Below, piece by piece: positions 49,906 to 61,489 of a stretch of DNA of 64,000 nt. The DNA is taken from positions 3,568,633-3,632,632 of the forward strand of contig NC_034424.1 in NCBI RefSeq assembly GCF_002078875.1. The letters run 5' to 3'. Under the pieces are notes generated by a model, which saw only the letters and a program-made list of their open reading frames with translations, made no database searches and was not told where the DNA came from. The stretch comes from Numida meleagris (lineage: Eukaryota; Chordata; Aves; Galliformes; Numididae). The position numbers were made by a program, and so were the translations under genes. Numbering within the stretch: the first letter of the stretch is position 1; each line of letters opens with the position of its first letter.

Positions 49906-50145
49906 CCCAGCAAGCTGACACGTGTGGGCAGTGCCCTTCCCATAAAGCACCCCTGTGGCAGACCACACAGTCACTTCCTATTTGTCTAACCTCGGGGCAT
50001 GCCGGGTGAGCTGGTGTAAGCGAAACCTTTTAAGAGGGAAAGAATGGGAGATGAAATATTTATTTTTTGTTTTTACTCGCTCGTGGTGAAAGGATATTGA
50101 TGTGGCGTAGATGGAGCATTAAAATCAGAATTATGCTGGGGAGTT

Positions 50146-50167
50146 AAAAAAAAAAAAAAAAAAAAAA
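50146..50167 (+). repeat. Poly-A tract (22 A)
   Basis: An uninterrupted run of 22 A. No retrotransposon body and no upstream AATAAA is evident, so it may be a simple homopolymer instead of a retroposon tail. It lies just upstream of the CpG-rich segment at 50186-50540. Confidence 0.95.
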
Positions 50168-50185
50168 GCCAGGCATAAATTAGCA

Positions 50186-50540
50186 GCGTTCGCTTCCTCT
50201 GTGGTTTAAGAGTTAGCATTACGCCAGCGCCATATAACATGCCGGAGATGTGTTTGGGGAGCGGCTGGGCCATCAATCACGGGGAGCATTTAAGCCGACA
50301 AGAAGAAAGGGCACCCGGAGATGGATGGCTGTCCCATGGGTGGCCATCCGAGGGGCTGCCATAAACCATCAGGGGACGAGGCGGCGGGAGGGGGAATGGG
50401 ATGGGAGAGCGGAGCCTGGGCTCTGCGGGCAGGGCCGAACACTCGGGGTACGTCGTAGGAGAAGCTGGCCTGGGAAGGCACGGTGCTGAGACGCGCGGGC
50501 CGCGGGATGGCAACGCTATCGTCCCACGCTTCAAGGTTTC
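50186..50540. promoter_or_regulatory. Small CpG island
   Basis: My hand count for 50281-50520 gives about 66% G+C and about 19 CpG dinucleotides, an observed/expected ratio near 0.8. That meets the classical island criteria (at least 200 bp, over 50% G+C, ratio over 0.6) and contrasts with CpG-poor surroundings. The plus strand contains a G-quadruplex motif at 50386-50405. Methylated germline DNA loses CpG, so their retention suggests an unmethylated germline state, as at promoters or orphan islands. No exon, start codon context or recognisable product adjoins it. It may be a promoter of a noncoding RNA or of an exon outside what I can recognise, or an enhancer-type orphan island. Confidence 0.7.
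50386..50405 (+). other. G-quadruplex motif in CpG island
   Basis: GGG-A-GGGGG-AAT-GGG-AT-GGG: four G runs with loops of 1, 3 and 2 bases, which fits the standard G3+N1-7 pattern. Short loops favour a stable fold. It lies near the middle of the CpG-rich segment, where such motifs often mark promoters. Confidence 0.8.
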
Positions 50541-51349
50541 TAAATTACTTAGCCATTTTTTCACCCCTGAGAAACGGCAGAATGTTGTAGTGTTCATTTT
50601 CCACTAAAAAGGTCAAGTTTTCGATTCTGCTTTCTCCTCCTGATAAGAACTAGTCAGAAAACTCGGGACCTTAGATACTTTCTACAGGATGTCTTCATCC
50701 TGTCTGAGGTATCTATACAAAATCCTTTGCCAAAAATGCTCGGTGATAAGTTCCTTACCTCCTGTTTCCTCCTGTTAAAACAGAACGACAATCTGTGATC
50801 TTAATGGGTGCTAAATTTACCCTAACGAGGAGGGTGCATTTCTTAACCTTACCCTTTCCATGTCCTCTGCCCGCAGCCTCTGCTGTGCCTCTGAGCTCTG
50901 CTCAAGGAGCCCTGTTGACTTTACAGGGATTATTTTAAGGAACAATGTTGTGAAACCACTCTCAGCTTCCCGTCCCCTGGAAATCACAGTTCAAATGTGC
51001 CTGCAGTCAAGGGAGAAAGTTATGGTGTGACAGCAGCTCTTTTCAGTGTTTCACTGCACTGGATGAACTGCCACTGAAAGGTTAGTGATTTTTTTGGCGT
51101 GGTCACCACACACTTTCTCACATTGGCAATAACAAGGAAACAACAAGGGCATTTGCTCTTTAGTGCAGTGCTCCAGCAATGCTCTTTAGAAATTGGACCT
51201 GAAAAAGAGTGTGCTTGGGATCAATACGCAGAGCTGGGGTCAGGGCTGGAGTAACACTGGGGGATGGAGAAGGCAGGAAGAGCATCAAGGAGAAGGAATT
51301 GAAGGGTGGGGGGACATGGTTCTCATTGCAGGGACTGTGTGAGCTCACT

Positions 51350-51375
51350 GGGTAGCAGTGGGTTGGGGATGGGGG
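51350..51375 (+). other. G-quadruplex motif
   Basis: Four G runs (51350-51352, 51360-51362, 51365-51368, 51371-51375) with loops of 7, 2 and 2 bases fit the standard quadruplex pattern. It is about 0.8 kb right of the CpG island. Confidence 0.75.
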
Positions 51376-51579
51376 CTGTTAGTTCATCTTAGAGACAGCC
51401 TTCACCCTGGCAGCATGTGACCTTGAGGATGTCCCTCCCAGATGAGCAGCCCCCTGCAGAAGGGCAGATGCATGGAAACTGCCCCAAAATGGGCAGCTAT
51501 CAGGACGAGGGAGCCGCCTTAGAGAGGGATGTGCTGGATCTCGAGAGGGCCCTGCCTCTCTGCACAGAGAAACTGCTTG

Positions 51580-51645
51580 CGAGGGTGATTAATTCATCAG
51601 CAAAACATTAATTATCCTAATGACTCCATTCATTAACCTCTGAAG
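51580..51645. promoter_or_regulatory. Dense homeodomain-site cluster
   Basis: Within 65 bases lie ATTAATT (51588-51594), ATTAATTA (51607-51614), CTAATGA (51617-51623) and CATTAACC. This density of TAAT cores is well above the surrounding DNA, which is GC-richer on both sides. It is about 1 kb right of the CpG island. Confidence 0.3.
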
Positions 51646-53114
51646 GGAGAGGAACTGGCCCCTCTCCATCTCCAGAGAAATTTAGCCCCTTCCAGCTTCA
51701 GCACTGGAGTTTTGGGTGCAGAAAACTAGTTCAGGTACACAAAGCTGTTAAAAATGGGGCAACGTGGGGAGCAAATATCCTGCAGGCAAAATCATACACG
51801 GGGCTGAAATCCTACACAGGCTCCAATGCTACATCATTGATGCCAGTGGGACTTTTAACCACCCCAAGCAGATAGGTCTGAACATCACGCTTACAGCACA
51901 GTTGCTCCTGCAGAAAAATTGTGATAGAGATTCCCCAATTCTTTGCAACCAAGAAAACATCTTGTCTTTTGGCCGGCAGAATATATGGCTAAATCCCACT
52001 GGGATTGCAGATAAGAGCTGGAATGACCTACTCCATGTAGGAGCTGGTCTGGAGAAACATAGACTGAAGTGTGTATGTAAACATTCCATTGACAAAGAGT
52101 ATTACCAAAGCAGTTTGTGTGTGTGAATTGACCCTGTAGCCCCCCCGTGTTTGTAGAAACCTGCATCTGTTAGACAAAAACAGCAATGAGGCTTGGAAAA
52201 GGATGGCAACTGCTCTTCTTCAAAGGGGTGGTGGTTCTGCTCCTGCTGCTGGCTGGCTTTCAGCTAGCCCTGCTCCCTCTCCGTGCCTTGGTTTTCTTCC
52301 ATGCGAGCTGCTTTACCATCTATTAATTAGAAGTGCTGCATGAGAGCTGAAAAATAACATTATTTCTGGGATGCAACACACCTCTGCCCTAGGGAAATAT
52401 AATGAGTGCTGCTGAAGAGCCATGTGCTGGTTAAATAAAACTTCATGATCTGCTCAAGTCATGAACGAGCGCAGTTTACAGCATGCAGGGACCTCAGCAG
52501 TGCATTTTCTGTTGGGGTTAACACTTCACACCTCGGTTTCCCCTTAGCTCTGTGTATCTGTATGTAGGTATAAGAGCCCTTCTCTCTGTGTCAAGTGCCA
52601 GCATCCCCCTGCCCTGTCCTGCCCCGTGTGCTGAGTTGCAGACACATCTCTCCTAAGTGCTGGATCCTGAGCTGGACCCATCCTGGTTCCCAGATCCTTT
52701 CCAGAAGCCCTAGCAGAGCCATTCCAGAGTTCGATAATTTCATTTTTAAAAAGCTTTCAATTTCTTTTGACAGGACTGGAGTGTTTAAAGATGGCAAAGT
52801 GAAGGAGATAAATAGATTATTGATCGGACAGGCTTGTAATTCCTTAGTGAATTGGATTTAGCTCCTTCACTGAGATCAGGTCTCTGCCATAAATCTCCCA
52901 ACGAATCAATAGGATGGAGTGTGCCTGGTGAGGAGGCCTTCTGTTTGTTACCATGGCCACAGGTAGGGGCTGGAAGCGAGCATCCCAGTGCAGGAAGGGC
53001 AGCAGCTGGCAGGCAGGTGTGTGCTGGGCTGTCCTCAGCAAGGGGTGGCCGTGACCACATCGGGGCTGCAGAGGCATCGCACTCATGGCTGCGTTTGTCA
53101 TAGTGAGATAAGGC

Positions 53115-53144
53115 CACGTGCAGCCATCACTGTGATGACACGTG
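53115..53144. promoter_or_regulatory. Two CACGTG E-boxes in a CpG-enriched stretch
   Basis: CACGTG at 53115-53120 and again at 53139-53144, start to start 24 bases apart, within 53050-53240 where I count about 14 CpGs. CACGTG is the site for USF, MYC/MAX and MiT/TFE factors. No gene start adjoins. Confidence 0.3.
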
Positions 53145-54924
53145 GGGGAAGAACCCATCCGGGCACGCGTCACCACCGGGCTCTGCATCGCAGTGTGTTC
53201 GAGTCCCAGCTGACTCCAAGCGGAGCCGGGCTGGGCAAGGACTCTTGGATGGACCACGATTAGAAACGCAGAGGGAGCTGCCAGCAGCAACAAATGCCAA
53301 AACCAAACTTCTGCTAACTCCCTGATCTAGCTAACAGTGCCAGGGAATACAAACTAGCTGCAGCCTCTTCGGTCTCCATAGGGTCTGTGTGCTGTGACTG
53401 TGCACCTGGCACCAGTACTGGGTTTGTGGCTGCCCAGAGCTCTGTGTCAGCAAGTGGCTCGGTGTGTGGAACCACAGCAGTGTTGGAGCTTAGAGCCTCG
53501 TGTCCGCTAAAGCCTTAGTGGTCTGTTTTCTCGGGTTGGTTGCAAGTCTGGCTCTGAAAGATTGTGGATATCTAGATTGAGAATACGTCAGAGTCCAGTA
53601 CAGTGTGTTTCTGTGATGGTGCATGGGTCAATCTACCTGTCCTCCTGCATTCTGTTTATCCTCACCTTCCCCAAAATCTTGGAGAAAAACAGAGATACAA
53701 CCACGACTTCCCTAAAATTATTCATTATTCAAGTTTAGTGGATGTCTGAGATGAATGCTCATTGATGTGCATGGTATGAGAACATAAAATATACACTTTC
53801 CACACCGAATTTTGCTCAAGTCAAGTTTACCCCATTCCTCGGCTCCCTGTCAGGCCCTCTTTACTTGCACAGTTGAACTCTTTGGGTTCAGCAGAATTTC
53901 CCCAAAGTTCAGCCCTTTGCAGAACCCCTGGAGCCCCAGGCCTTGGCAGTGTGTGCTGGGGGCATTCCAAAGCCAGGCTTCACTGGGAGATCTCCAACAC
54001 CTCCTGTTTCCAACTGCACTGGCAAGACACAAGGTAGCATTTTTCTTTCTATTTCATTCTCCTTCTGGTGCTGGCTGTACCCCAAAAGGCAGAGAGGCAA
54101 CGAGAGGGATAGGAGTAGGAAAGCAGCTAAATCTTACCACTCTTATAAAAAGAATCCGTGCTCCTCAAGTTTGGATCCAATGTCAAGAATGTGTGTAAGG
54201 GATATCTGCCCACCTCGCTCGTGTGTGTTAATTAAGAGACATTTTACTTAGACCCACTGGAAAAAAAGCCTTGTTGGTTCCCATCTTCCATGGAAAACAA
54301 ATATACAAACTGCTTTTTTTTTTCAGTTTCAAGAAAAAGAGAAAAAAATCCAAAATTTGTCATGAAGAGCATTCGGGGGATTGAGAAATGGGAATCTACC
54401 CAAATCAAAGTGCCTGGCAGCTTAAGCTGGACATTTAATTGATTTTGACTTTAGAACAAGTGCAAGCTGGGAAGAGATTTCTAGGAGAGCAGCTCTGTTT
54501 GCAAACTTTTTATCTCATCAGAAAAGCCACAATTGATGAATCACATTTTCTATCGAGAAAACTTTCAGGAAACATAAGCTGCTCAAGCAAAACTCATCTT
54601 GTCTGACCGTTCCCAGAAGCGAGTGATGCAGAAGAATCTGAGCTACCCATAGATGCGGATGCAAGCCCAGTCCAATTTTCTCATTGTGTACAAATCACAG
54701 AGCTGTTGTGTGCTGTAATCCAGGCAGTCATTGCTTCCAGCTCTTTTAGCTCACCTGGCGGAAAGTCCTGTTTGCATCTATCACGTTCAAGCCTCGCTGA
54801 GGGGAATGGATGGAATCAGCTGGGTTACAAACTCTCTCTGCTTTCTGGTGGATCGGAGATGACCTCCAGATCTGAGTGGTTTCTATTTGGAGTTGGTCAG
54901 GGGCTATACTGTTATCTCTGGTTT

Positions 54925-54965
54925 CAGAAAGCCTTTATCTAGCCCAGCTTCCCGTATCAGCAGTA
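54925..54965 (+). mobile_element. Possible ancient CR1-like fragment
   Basis: TTTATCTAGCCCAGCTTCCC followed by an interrupted CAGTAGCAAGATGCAGTG resembles a module of old reptilian CR1 elements: CCATCTAGCCCAGTATCCTG then GACAGTGGCCAGTACCAGATGC. Only about 40 bases are involved. This is suggestive and not secure. Confidence 0.3.
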
Positions 54966-56620
54966 GCAAGATGCAGTGGGATCAGGCCAGAGGCTGGCTG
55001 GGAGCTGGTGCCTTCTAGAAGCCAATGGGTGAAGTTTGAAATGAGCCAGCTGGGATCTTCTGCTTGCTGTGGGCAAGGAAGATGGAAAAAGGGATGCTCT
55101 GAAGCAGAGATGATGGCACCCATTGCATATACTGACACAGAATGGGCACAGAGTGATGTCACTGGGATCTATCCTGCCCTTCCAGGCTTAACAGCCTTTT
55201 GTGATGATTGAAGAGGGCAGTGAGGGAGAGCTGCCAGCCTGGCTTCCTTTCCCCAGGATAAAGGGACAAGCCATCCCAGTGCCCTATCCAGACCTGAGCT
55301 CTTGGGTCCTGTGCTGTGCCTCGATGCAGGAGCCAAAGCAAACCTTCCCACTAAGGAGACAGGCTTCCCAGCGCTGCTACCATCCCTCACCGCATTTACA
55401 TATCTTCATTTGTCAGGCATTGTTGGAACACTTTGTGGGCTGCTTTCTCCCCTGCCCACCAGAGCTATGAAAATGTCACCTGCCTAACAGGGGGTGGCAC
55501 TGGAAACAAACCCGTGCGGTTTCTGTCCGTTCAGACATCAGATGTGACACGGGGAGATGAACCAGCTACCAGGAACCTGCTCAGTGTGCACGGTGCTGCC
55601 CCGCTGTTTGTCTGGCTCTGTCTGTCTGCCACACATCATTAGCTGCTCCTGTTCCAAGGCTGCTCCTCTTCATGCTGTCTAGATGCTGCGGATGCATTAT
55701 TTTTCCTTGGAAAATGTGCGAGTACATATGAAGAATCTCAAATACGATGCAAGCAGATGCCTGGCTCCTGGCCTTGCTTTGGACATCTCTTACCACAGGT
55801 GTGCACATGTGAGGATGGGGGCTCACAAGTTCTGCTTCTTCCCTTGAAAGCCTGAGATGTGCTGAGTTGTGATGTCTGGAGGGCAGCCCCTGTGACGTGG
55901 GTTTCTCTCCTTTCCTGCCTGCGACGAGGGAAGCGAACCCAGCCTGAACTGTTATCTCTGTGCATGCTGTTGTAGCTCGAGGGACTTTGACCTTGCTCTG
56001 AAAGGTATTTAATGTCTACAAGGAAGATACAGTCAAAACAATTCTCTTTCACCAAAGTGAAACACAGCAGAAAAAGGAGCGAGGGGGAGGCAGAGAGGGC
56101 TGGCAGCGCTCAGCTGAGCACTGTGCTTCTCCTGTGCTGAAGTGAAGGCTGCTCAGGGCAGCCTTGGCTGCTCGTTCCTCTCAGGATGCTGAATTCACAC
56201 CCTTCTGAGGATGGCATGGCTGGAAAAGGATCAGGAAGCGCAGTTCAGAGGGGCTGTAGGCAGCCAGTGCTGGTTCTGGCATCCCCTTTCACTCCTTCTC
56301 AAGAAATCCCACTTACTGTTTTCATACTTCCTACTGTGCTTTGGACCAAAACTTTCTCCATCTGCAATAGCTACAGTAGAGCTCCTTCCAGTATAACCCA
56401 TCCAGGCAGCTTAGAGCAGGAACAGGACAAGGGCAAAACGTGGGTGAGGAAAGCCCAGACCTGAGATGTAACGAGCAGTTGTCCAAAGGTATTTGAAGCT
56501 TCATTGCAGTGGAAAGCTCATCTATCCCTCTCTCAACAGTGGACACCTGATCTCTTGGGCTCAATCCCTGTTCTGTGCCTAGAATAGAGCTGCACATGTG
56601 TATAGGAATCATTAGATCAG

Positions 56621-56865
56621 GGCCTGAAACAGTGATTGAGCACCTGGTGAAGGGGCGTAGCCAGCCCTGGGCGCACAGGTGGGAGCAGTTCACCTGTGGG
56701 ACCCAGGGTGCAGCCCTCCCTAACCTCATTTAAGGGCTGGCAGCTGCAGGGGGAACTTCTCTACTTGGTGACTGCCTTCTGGGGAGTGTTTGATGAGCCC
56801 TGATCCTCAGAAAGGGGGTAAGTGATTCCTTCTTTGTTACCGGTTTGTGACTGCTGCTTTTCTTG
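56621..56865 (+). repeat. Unnamed interspersed repeat, copy B
   Basis: This is the second copy of the family described at 4597-4830. It starts GGCCTGAAACAGTGATTGAG, passes through CACCTGGTGAAGGGGCG and GTTCACCTGTGGGACCCAG, and reaches the CCTCATTTAAGGG core at 56724-56736. The donor-like GTAAG is at 56818-56822, followed by a T-rich run ending in TTTGTGACTGCTGC. Relative to copy A it lacks roughly 16 bases before the core and has extra sequence between the core and the donor-like site. The divergence looks substantial, so the insertions are old. It has no long ORF. Confidence 0.75.
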
Positions 56866-59800
56866 GGTGATCCAAAACTGGTTTAATATCTGCTGCCTCC
56901 TATCCTTACAATGTGGAACAGCTGCTTCTGTGTCCTGCTTAGGTTTTTTATCATCTGATTTTATCTCCAAATTGAGATGAAATATTTTAACTTCCCCAAC
57001 ATATGAAACTCTGCAAAATGTCCGCTCGCACTAACCAAGATAAAGGATGTGAAACCATTCAAATAAGGTGGAACGACAACATTTTGACTCTTCAGGTGTT
57101 CAAAACTTTCCCTTGGGAGAATAATGTAAAACGTTCCACTCTTTGCTTTTATTCTCTCTTTATTTTAAATAGAAAATGATGCTCTCTGGAAGAATGCTTG
57201 GAAATACATATTTTGGCAAGGAGTAAAGTATTTGGTTAGAACTGGAGAATGCTTGGGGGAAACTGAGGCAGGGCAGAAGCCACATTACTCGCTCAGATGT
57301 ACACGAGTCACTTTGGTCTGTGGTTAAAATCCATGAGGATGTAACTCCTGGAACACACCATGCAAGCTTTTGTACCTGATGCCCTTTATCAGTCCTTCAG
57401 CAGTGTGTGACTTGCTTTCCAGGGCATGGGAATAATCTCAGATTTCTAATACCTCTGTGGTGACCTGAGTCCCAGAGGATTTTTCCTTAGCTATTTAATT
57501 GCTCACCCATCCCAGCCTAGGAGCCTGCTCGAAGTGCCCTGAGATGCATTGACTCAAGGAGGAGCTGTTTCTCTGTAAATGAGAGCAGGACCTGTTCTTT
57601 CCAGATGCTGATGGATCACTTAGCTTCGATATTCACGGTCTAGGCATGTTCCAGGTTAGATGTCTAAGTCTACTTCATCTGTGAAGGTTCTTGCTGGTCC
57701 CGGGGCGGTGGGGGGGGAAAAGAGCTGTCACATCACACTCCTGAAGGCAAGAGAGAGTTTAGAAGTGAGCCCCAGGCTCCTTCTCCAGAAGATAACTCAG
57801 ATTAAGAAGTGATGGAAGAACAGGGCTACCTGGAGACCCAGCGGTGCCCTCATGCAGGGACTGTGGGGATCCAGGCAGAAGCGCTGGTAGGGCACCAATC
57901 TTCCCAGCCCCCCTTTCCCTCTGCTAACAGAGGCTCTGGAGATGCTGGAAGGTGCTGGTTCCCATCCTTCACCCTAGCTTTGCATGCAGCACTGTGACCC
58001 ATCTGGCTGCCATCCAGAGCTCAGGGCTGGGATTCCCACTCTCAGCCTGAAGCTACCTCATCTGCCTTTAAATGGAACAGGGTTTTGAAGGGAGACTGGA
58101 ACTGGAACAAAGCTCCTTGCGCACTGCAGGGCAGCGGGGTCGATGAAGAAGAAGCTGAGGGTGAAATCAATTAATTCATTCGTTACAGAGCTGCTGCAGT
58201 CACAGAGATATTTCAGTTGTGCTTGCTGGGAGGTCCTCATGAGAGAGACATCTCATTTTCATTGCAGTCCCCAAGAGTAGGTCAGAGTTGCACAGTTTCA
58301 TTCCTGCTGAGTACAGGGTAATACGGGTGTTCCTGGGACAGTGTAACCTCTTGCTGCTTGGAGTTGATGATAGTTTGAGTGAAATCAGACCCTACTTCAA
58401 TCAAGAAAGGCTAATGATAGGAGAAAACAGAGAACTGGGGAGAGAAGGGATGGCAAATGATATTTTTGAGGTTTGCAGAATGGGAAAGTAAGGCTGGGAG
58501 TACATTTCCCATGGGCAGGTAAGTTTGTGATCAGGCATCTCGTGTTGGGAGGGAACTCTGCCATGGCTTGGTGCTCGCAGTGAAGCCTTCTGAGCCACTT
58601 CATTAGGACTCCACCAGAAAGCACTGCAACCTTCTGCCCAACCTCATGGTGGTGGCCAGACCACATCCCAGCAATGTAGTTATGTCCCTGCCCACTGCAT
58701 GTTCTGCACCCCTGCTTTGCTGCCTGGTCTTGTGAGCAAAGCTCAATGCATTTGCATAGAAATTCAGGTCATATAAATTCAGACAGCAGAGGTCTGATCA
58801 CTGAATGGCTCTTGTTGCAAGATGCAGTGCTTTTTTCATGTGCCTTTGTACCTCAAATTGGAGAGTGGAATGTTGGTTGCTTAATTGCAGTGGTGATTTC
58901 AAACCATTTGCTCCTTCCGGGGAGATTTTCAAGAGTCCTACAATCAGCATCTCAAAACCTTCTGAAGATATAACCATTTATTGCAGTGGTTGGCTGGGTA
59001 ATGTTTCAAGGAAAAAAATGTCATCCTGTCTGAATGCACCATGTTAGCAAGAGAGGAAATGTACCTATCGACAGATGAATAGACAAAAAGAGCCTGCAAT
59101 GCTTGAGAAATAACTGGGACTTCTCAATCATTTCTATCTACCTGACAGCAAAGTTCACCTGCGAAGCAAGGGCAGATTCTAAACAGCTACAGCATAATTT
59201 GAAAAGCACTGATGGGAGCGGGACTGTGGAGTAAGAGCACCAAAGTGCTGATGAATCTGGTACGTTCCTGTTCTATATTGATGGCAGGGATTGCACAAAC
59301 AGACCTTCGTGGGCTGGCCTGAAAGCTCAAGAGGAGCACTATATCACAGGAGGGATAGGCTGAAATTCATGGAAGTTTCAGCAAAGGAGCAAAGCAATCG
59401 GTGCACTTCCTTTCTTGTCTTTGCAAGCAGAGATCATTCATAAAGTGGAACAGGCCTTCTCAATTTTAAGGAAAGAACGATGTCTGGAAACATTATCCTT
59501 TTACAGTTCTGTGTAATAAAAAAAAAAAGATGCCACCATGATGTAAAACTTCACTAGGAGCTTATTTAATTAGGAGCAGGCAGGGTGGAAAAACGTGGGT
59601 CTGCGGAGGGTGGATGCTTGTTGGTGGGTGGCTGACTTGTCCTTAGGGGCATTGTGGCCCTGTTTCAGATGGAGTATGTGCTGAGGGGAGTTGTGTGACC
59701 ATGCCTGGAAAGTGGCTTGTATTTCTGAGTTGTGAGAAGAAAAAGTGTGAGGACTTAGCAGTCTGTCAAGAGCTGAAATTTTCATGTTTCCATGTCCCAC

Positions 59801-61242
59801 ATTCCGTGTCTTTTTTTTTGCCTTTTTTCAAAGCTCTGATACATATATATAGAGATTTTTTTTTCTTTCTTCCATCCCTGTTTTCAGTACCCAACCAGGA
59901 ACCAGAAGTGCTAGAAATACTTCTAAGGGATGTCTGCATAACCAATCGCCCAATTTCACAGACTTTAATGGTGTCTAGTGGAACTTGCACGTCCATCTCT
60001 GTCTGCCATCCTGCAAACCAGACACAGCAAATGACAATGACAGAAAGCTGAGATAAGTGCCCCAAACAAACCCTTTGTTACAGAGGAGACTGAGGAGGGT
60101 TATTATTTACTATTTTAATTTTTTCTTCAATTTCAAGATCTTTTATTCTTTAACTATTTGCCAGTGATAAAGGGCATCAAAAGTATGACACAGCTAATTT
60201 TAGGACTGAGATGAATAACTCTTTGATGACATATATCTTTACATCTAAATCCCAGATGGCCACTTGCACAGTCCACTGAATTTACAGTATTCAGCAAGAC
60301 AAATGTAGCAAGAGGGGGGAGGAGAATGAGGGGGGAAAAAACCCCAAAGAAAACACATTATTCAGAGTTCTCCCTGGCCCAGTTGGCTCAGCTACTCAGA
60401 CATTGTGTCCCCACATGCAAAAGCAGAGCCCCTCTTTGCCCCTTCCTGCTCAAAAAGCAGTCCTGAGCTTGGTCTGCCTTGTATCTACCCATATCATGGC
60501 ACAGCTGATGGCTGGGTCACTTCTGGTGGTGCACCACTAGCCCAGAAAAGCTTTTGCTCTATTAGAAGCTAGTGGGACCCACAGTTGGTGCTATCAGCAT
60601 CTGATCTCTAACTCAGCAGCCAGTGGGACAGCTGAGGCTGTCAGTGCCACTTGCCTGGCACTCATCTTTCTCTGGGTAGCACCATCCTTGCAGGCTGTTT
60701 TTCCAGTTTCAACAAAGGAGGAAGCCTTTCCTAAGCAATTCAGGTAGTTTGTCCTACCCATGTAGAAATAGGAGCAAGGGCAAGGCAGGAGACTGGCAAT
60801 GCAGCAGCTTTTATGGGTTGTGCTTGCAGTGTTTCCCATTGCAGAATTGCTTTTAATTATCTGGGCTTGTGTTGTACTTCCGAATGTCTGTTGCAGGTTA
60901 GATTCTGCAGGAGCAGGTTTAGATAAAGTGAAGCAGAGTTATGTGCCCCTGCCACTTCAGAGATCACTCCCATGTTCTATGCATTGTAATGAGAAAATCA
61001 CCTATGGTAAAAATAGCATGAGGTGATGTCATTTAAAATTATCATAATGCATCTGGAAAGAAAAACCATTGGGGATACCGGGCGATCTTAAATCTGAGAC
61101 TTTTTTTTTTGAATCCCAGATTTAGTAATTGTAACCTGCTTCTGCAGAGCAACGAGGGCATGATTTGTTGTGCGGAGGTCTGGTTCTGTTCTGAGAAGTG
61201 TGGGCTGGTGCAGGGGAAATGTGCACAGGTACGTGAGCTTTC
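56866..61242. other. Unique noncoding DNA
   Basis: A G-rich run near 57703-57717, an ATTTGCAT octamer at 58750-58757 and an 11-A run at 59518 are the only landmarks. No coding or repeat family was identified. Confidence 0.7.
59518..59528 (+). repeat. Poly-A tract (11 A)
   Basis: An 11-base A run preceded by GTGTAAT. The junction spells AATAAA by chance or as a remnant signal, and no transcript body upstream could be identified. Confidence 0.85.
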
Positions 61243-61318
61243 CATAGAGTGATAGAATGGTTTGGGTTGGAAGGGACCCTTAAAGGTTGGGTTGGATGTG
61301 GCCCAACTCCCCTGCAAT
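61243..61318 (-). mobile_element. CR1 LINE 3' tail, minus strand
   Basis: Read on the minus strand, this is the last ~75 bases of a CR1 element. On the plus strand it shows a degenerate copy of the octamer tail (CATAGAGTGATAGAATGG), then GTTTGGGTTGGAAGGGACC, then a stretch aligning to the CR1 3' UTR as far as CCCAACTCCCCTGCAATG. The octamer units and the segment after the GGGACC block carry several substitutions, so it looks older than the copy at 36955-37230. Only the 3' UTR is left and no coding sequence remains. The inner boundary near 61318 is approximate; beyond it is a short hairpin-like stretch (AGCACAA ... TTGTGCT). Confidence 0.9.
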
Positions 61319-61489
61319 GAGCACAAGCACAGCTTTGTGCTGTGGCAGGGCTGCATCTCTCTCCTCTTCAAGCTGGAAAGAGGAAGCAGCCACCAAAAGA
61401 TGTCATCCCCCATAACGCTGCCCCCAATAGAACAGAAGGACTAGCAGAAATGAGGACAGGAGATGCGGGTGATTTGTGTCCATCCTCAT

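Larger units (their letters stand above)
47256..50145. other. Unique noncoding DNA
   Basis: Contains the AT microsatellite, a purine-rich stretch (about 48575-48640, broken by single pyrimidines), the polypyrimidine tract 49685-49737 and the candidate element 49780-49905 leading up to the CpG island. Confidence 0.7.
50541..56620. other. Unique noncoding DNA
   Basis: Holds the G-quadruplex motif, the TAAT cluster (51580-51645), the E-box pair near 53115 and a possible CR1-like fragment at 54925. An 11-T run precedes CAG at about 54312-54326, acceptor-like but with no supported exon. Confidence 0.65.

Noticed and set aside
52844..53293. Minus-strand frame of 149 codons with histidine/cysteine-rich parts
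   Set aside because: Checked for zinc-finger spacing; no regular C2H2 or similar pattern is present.
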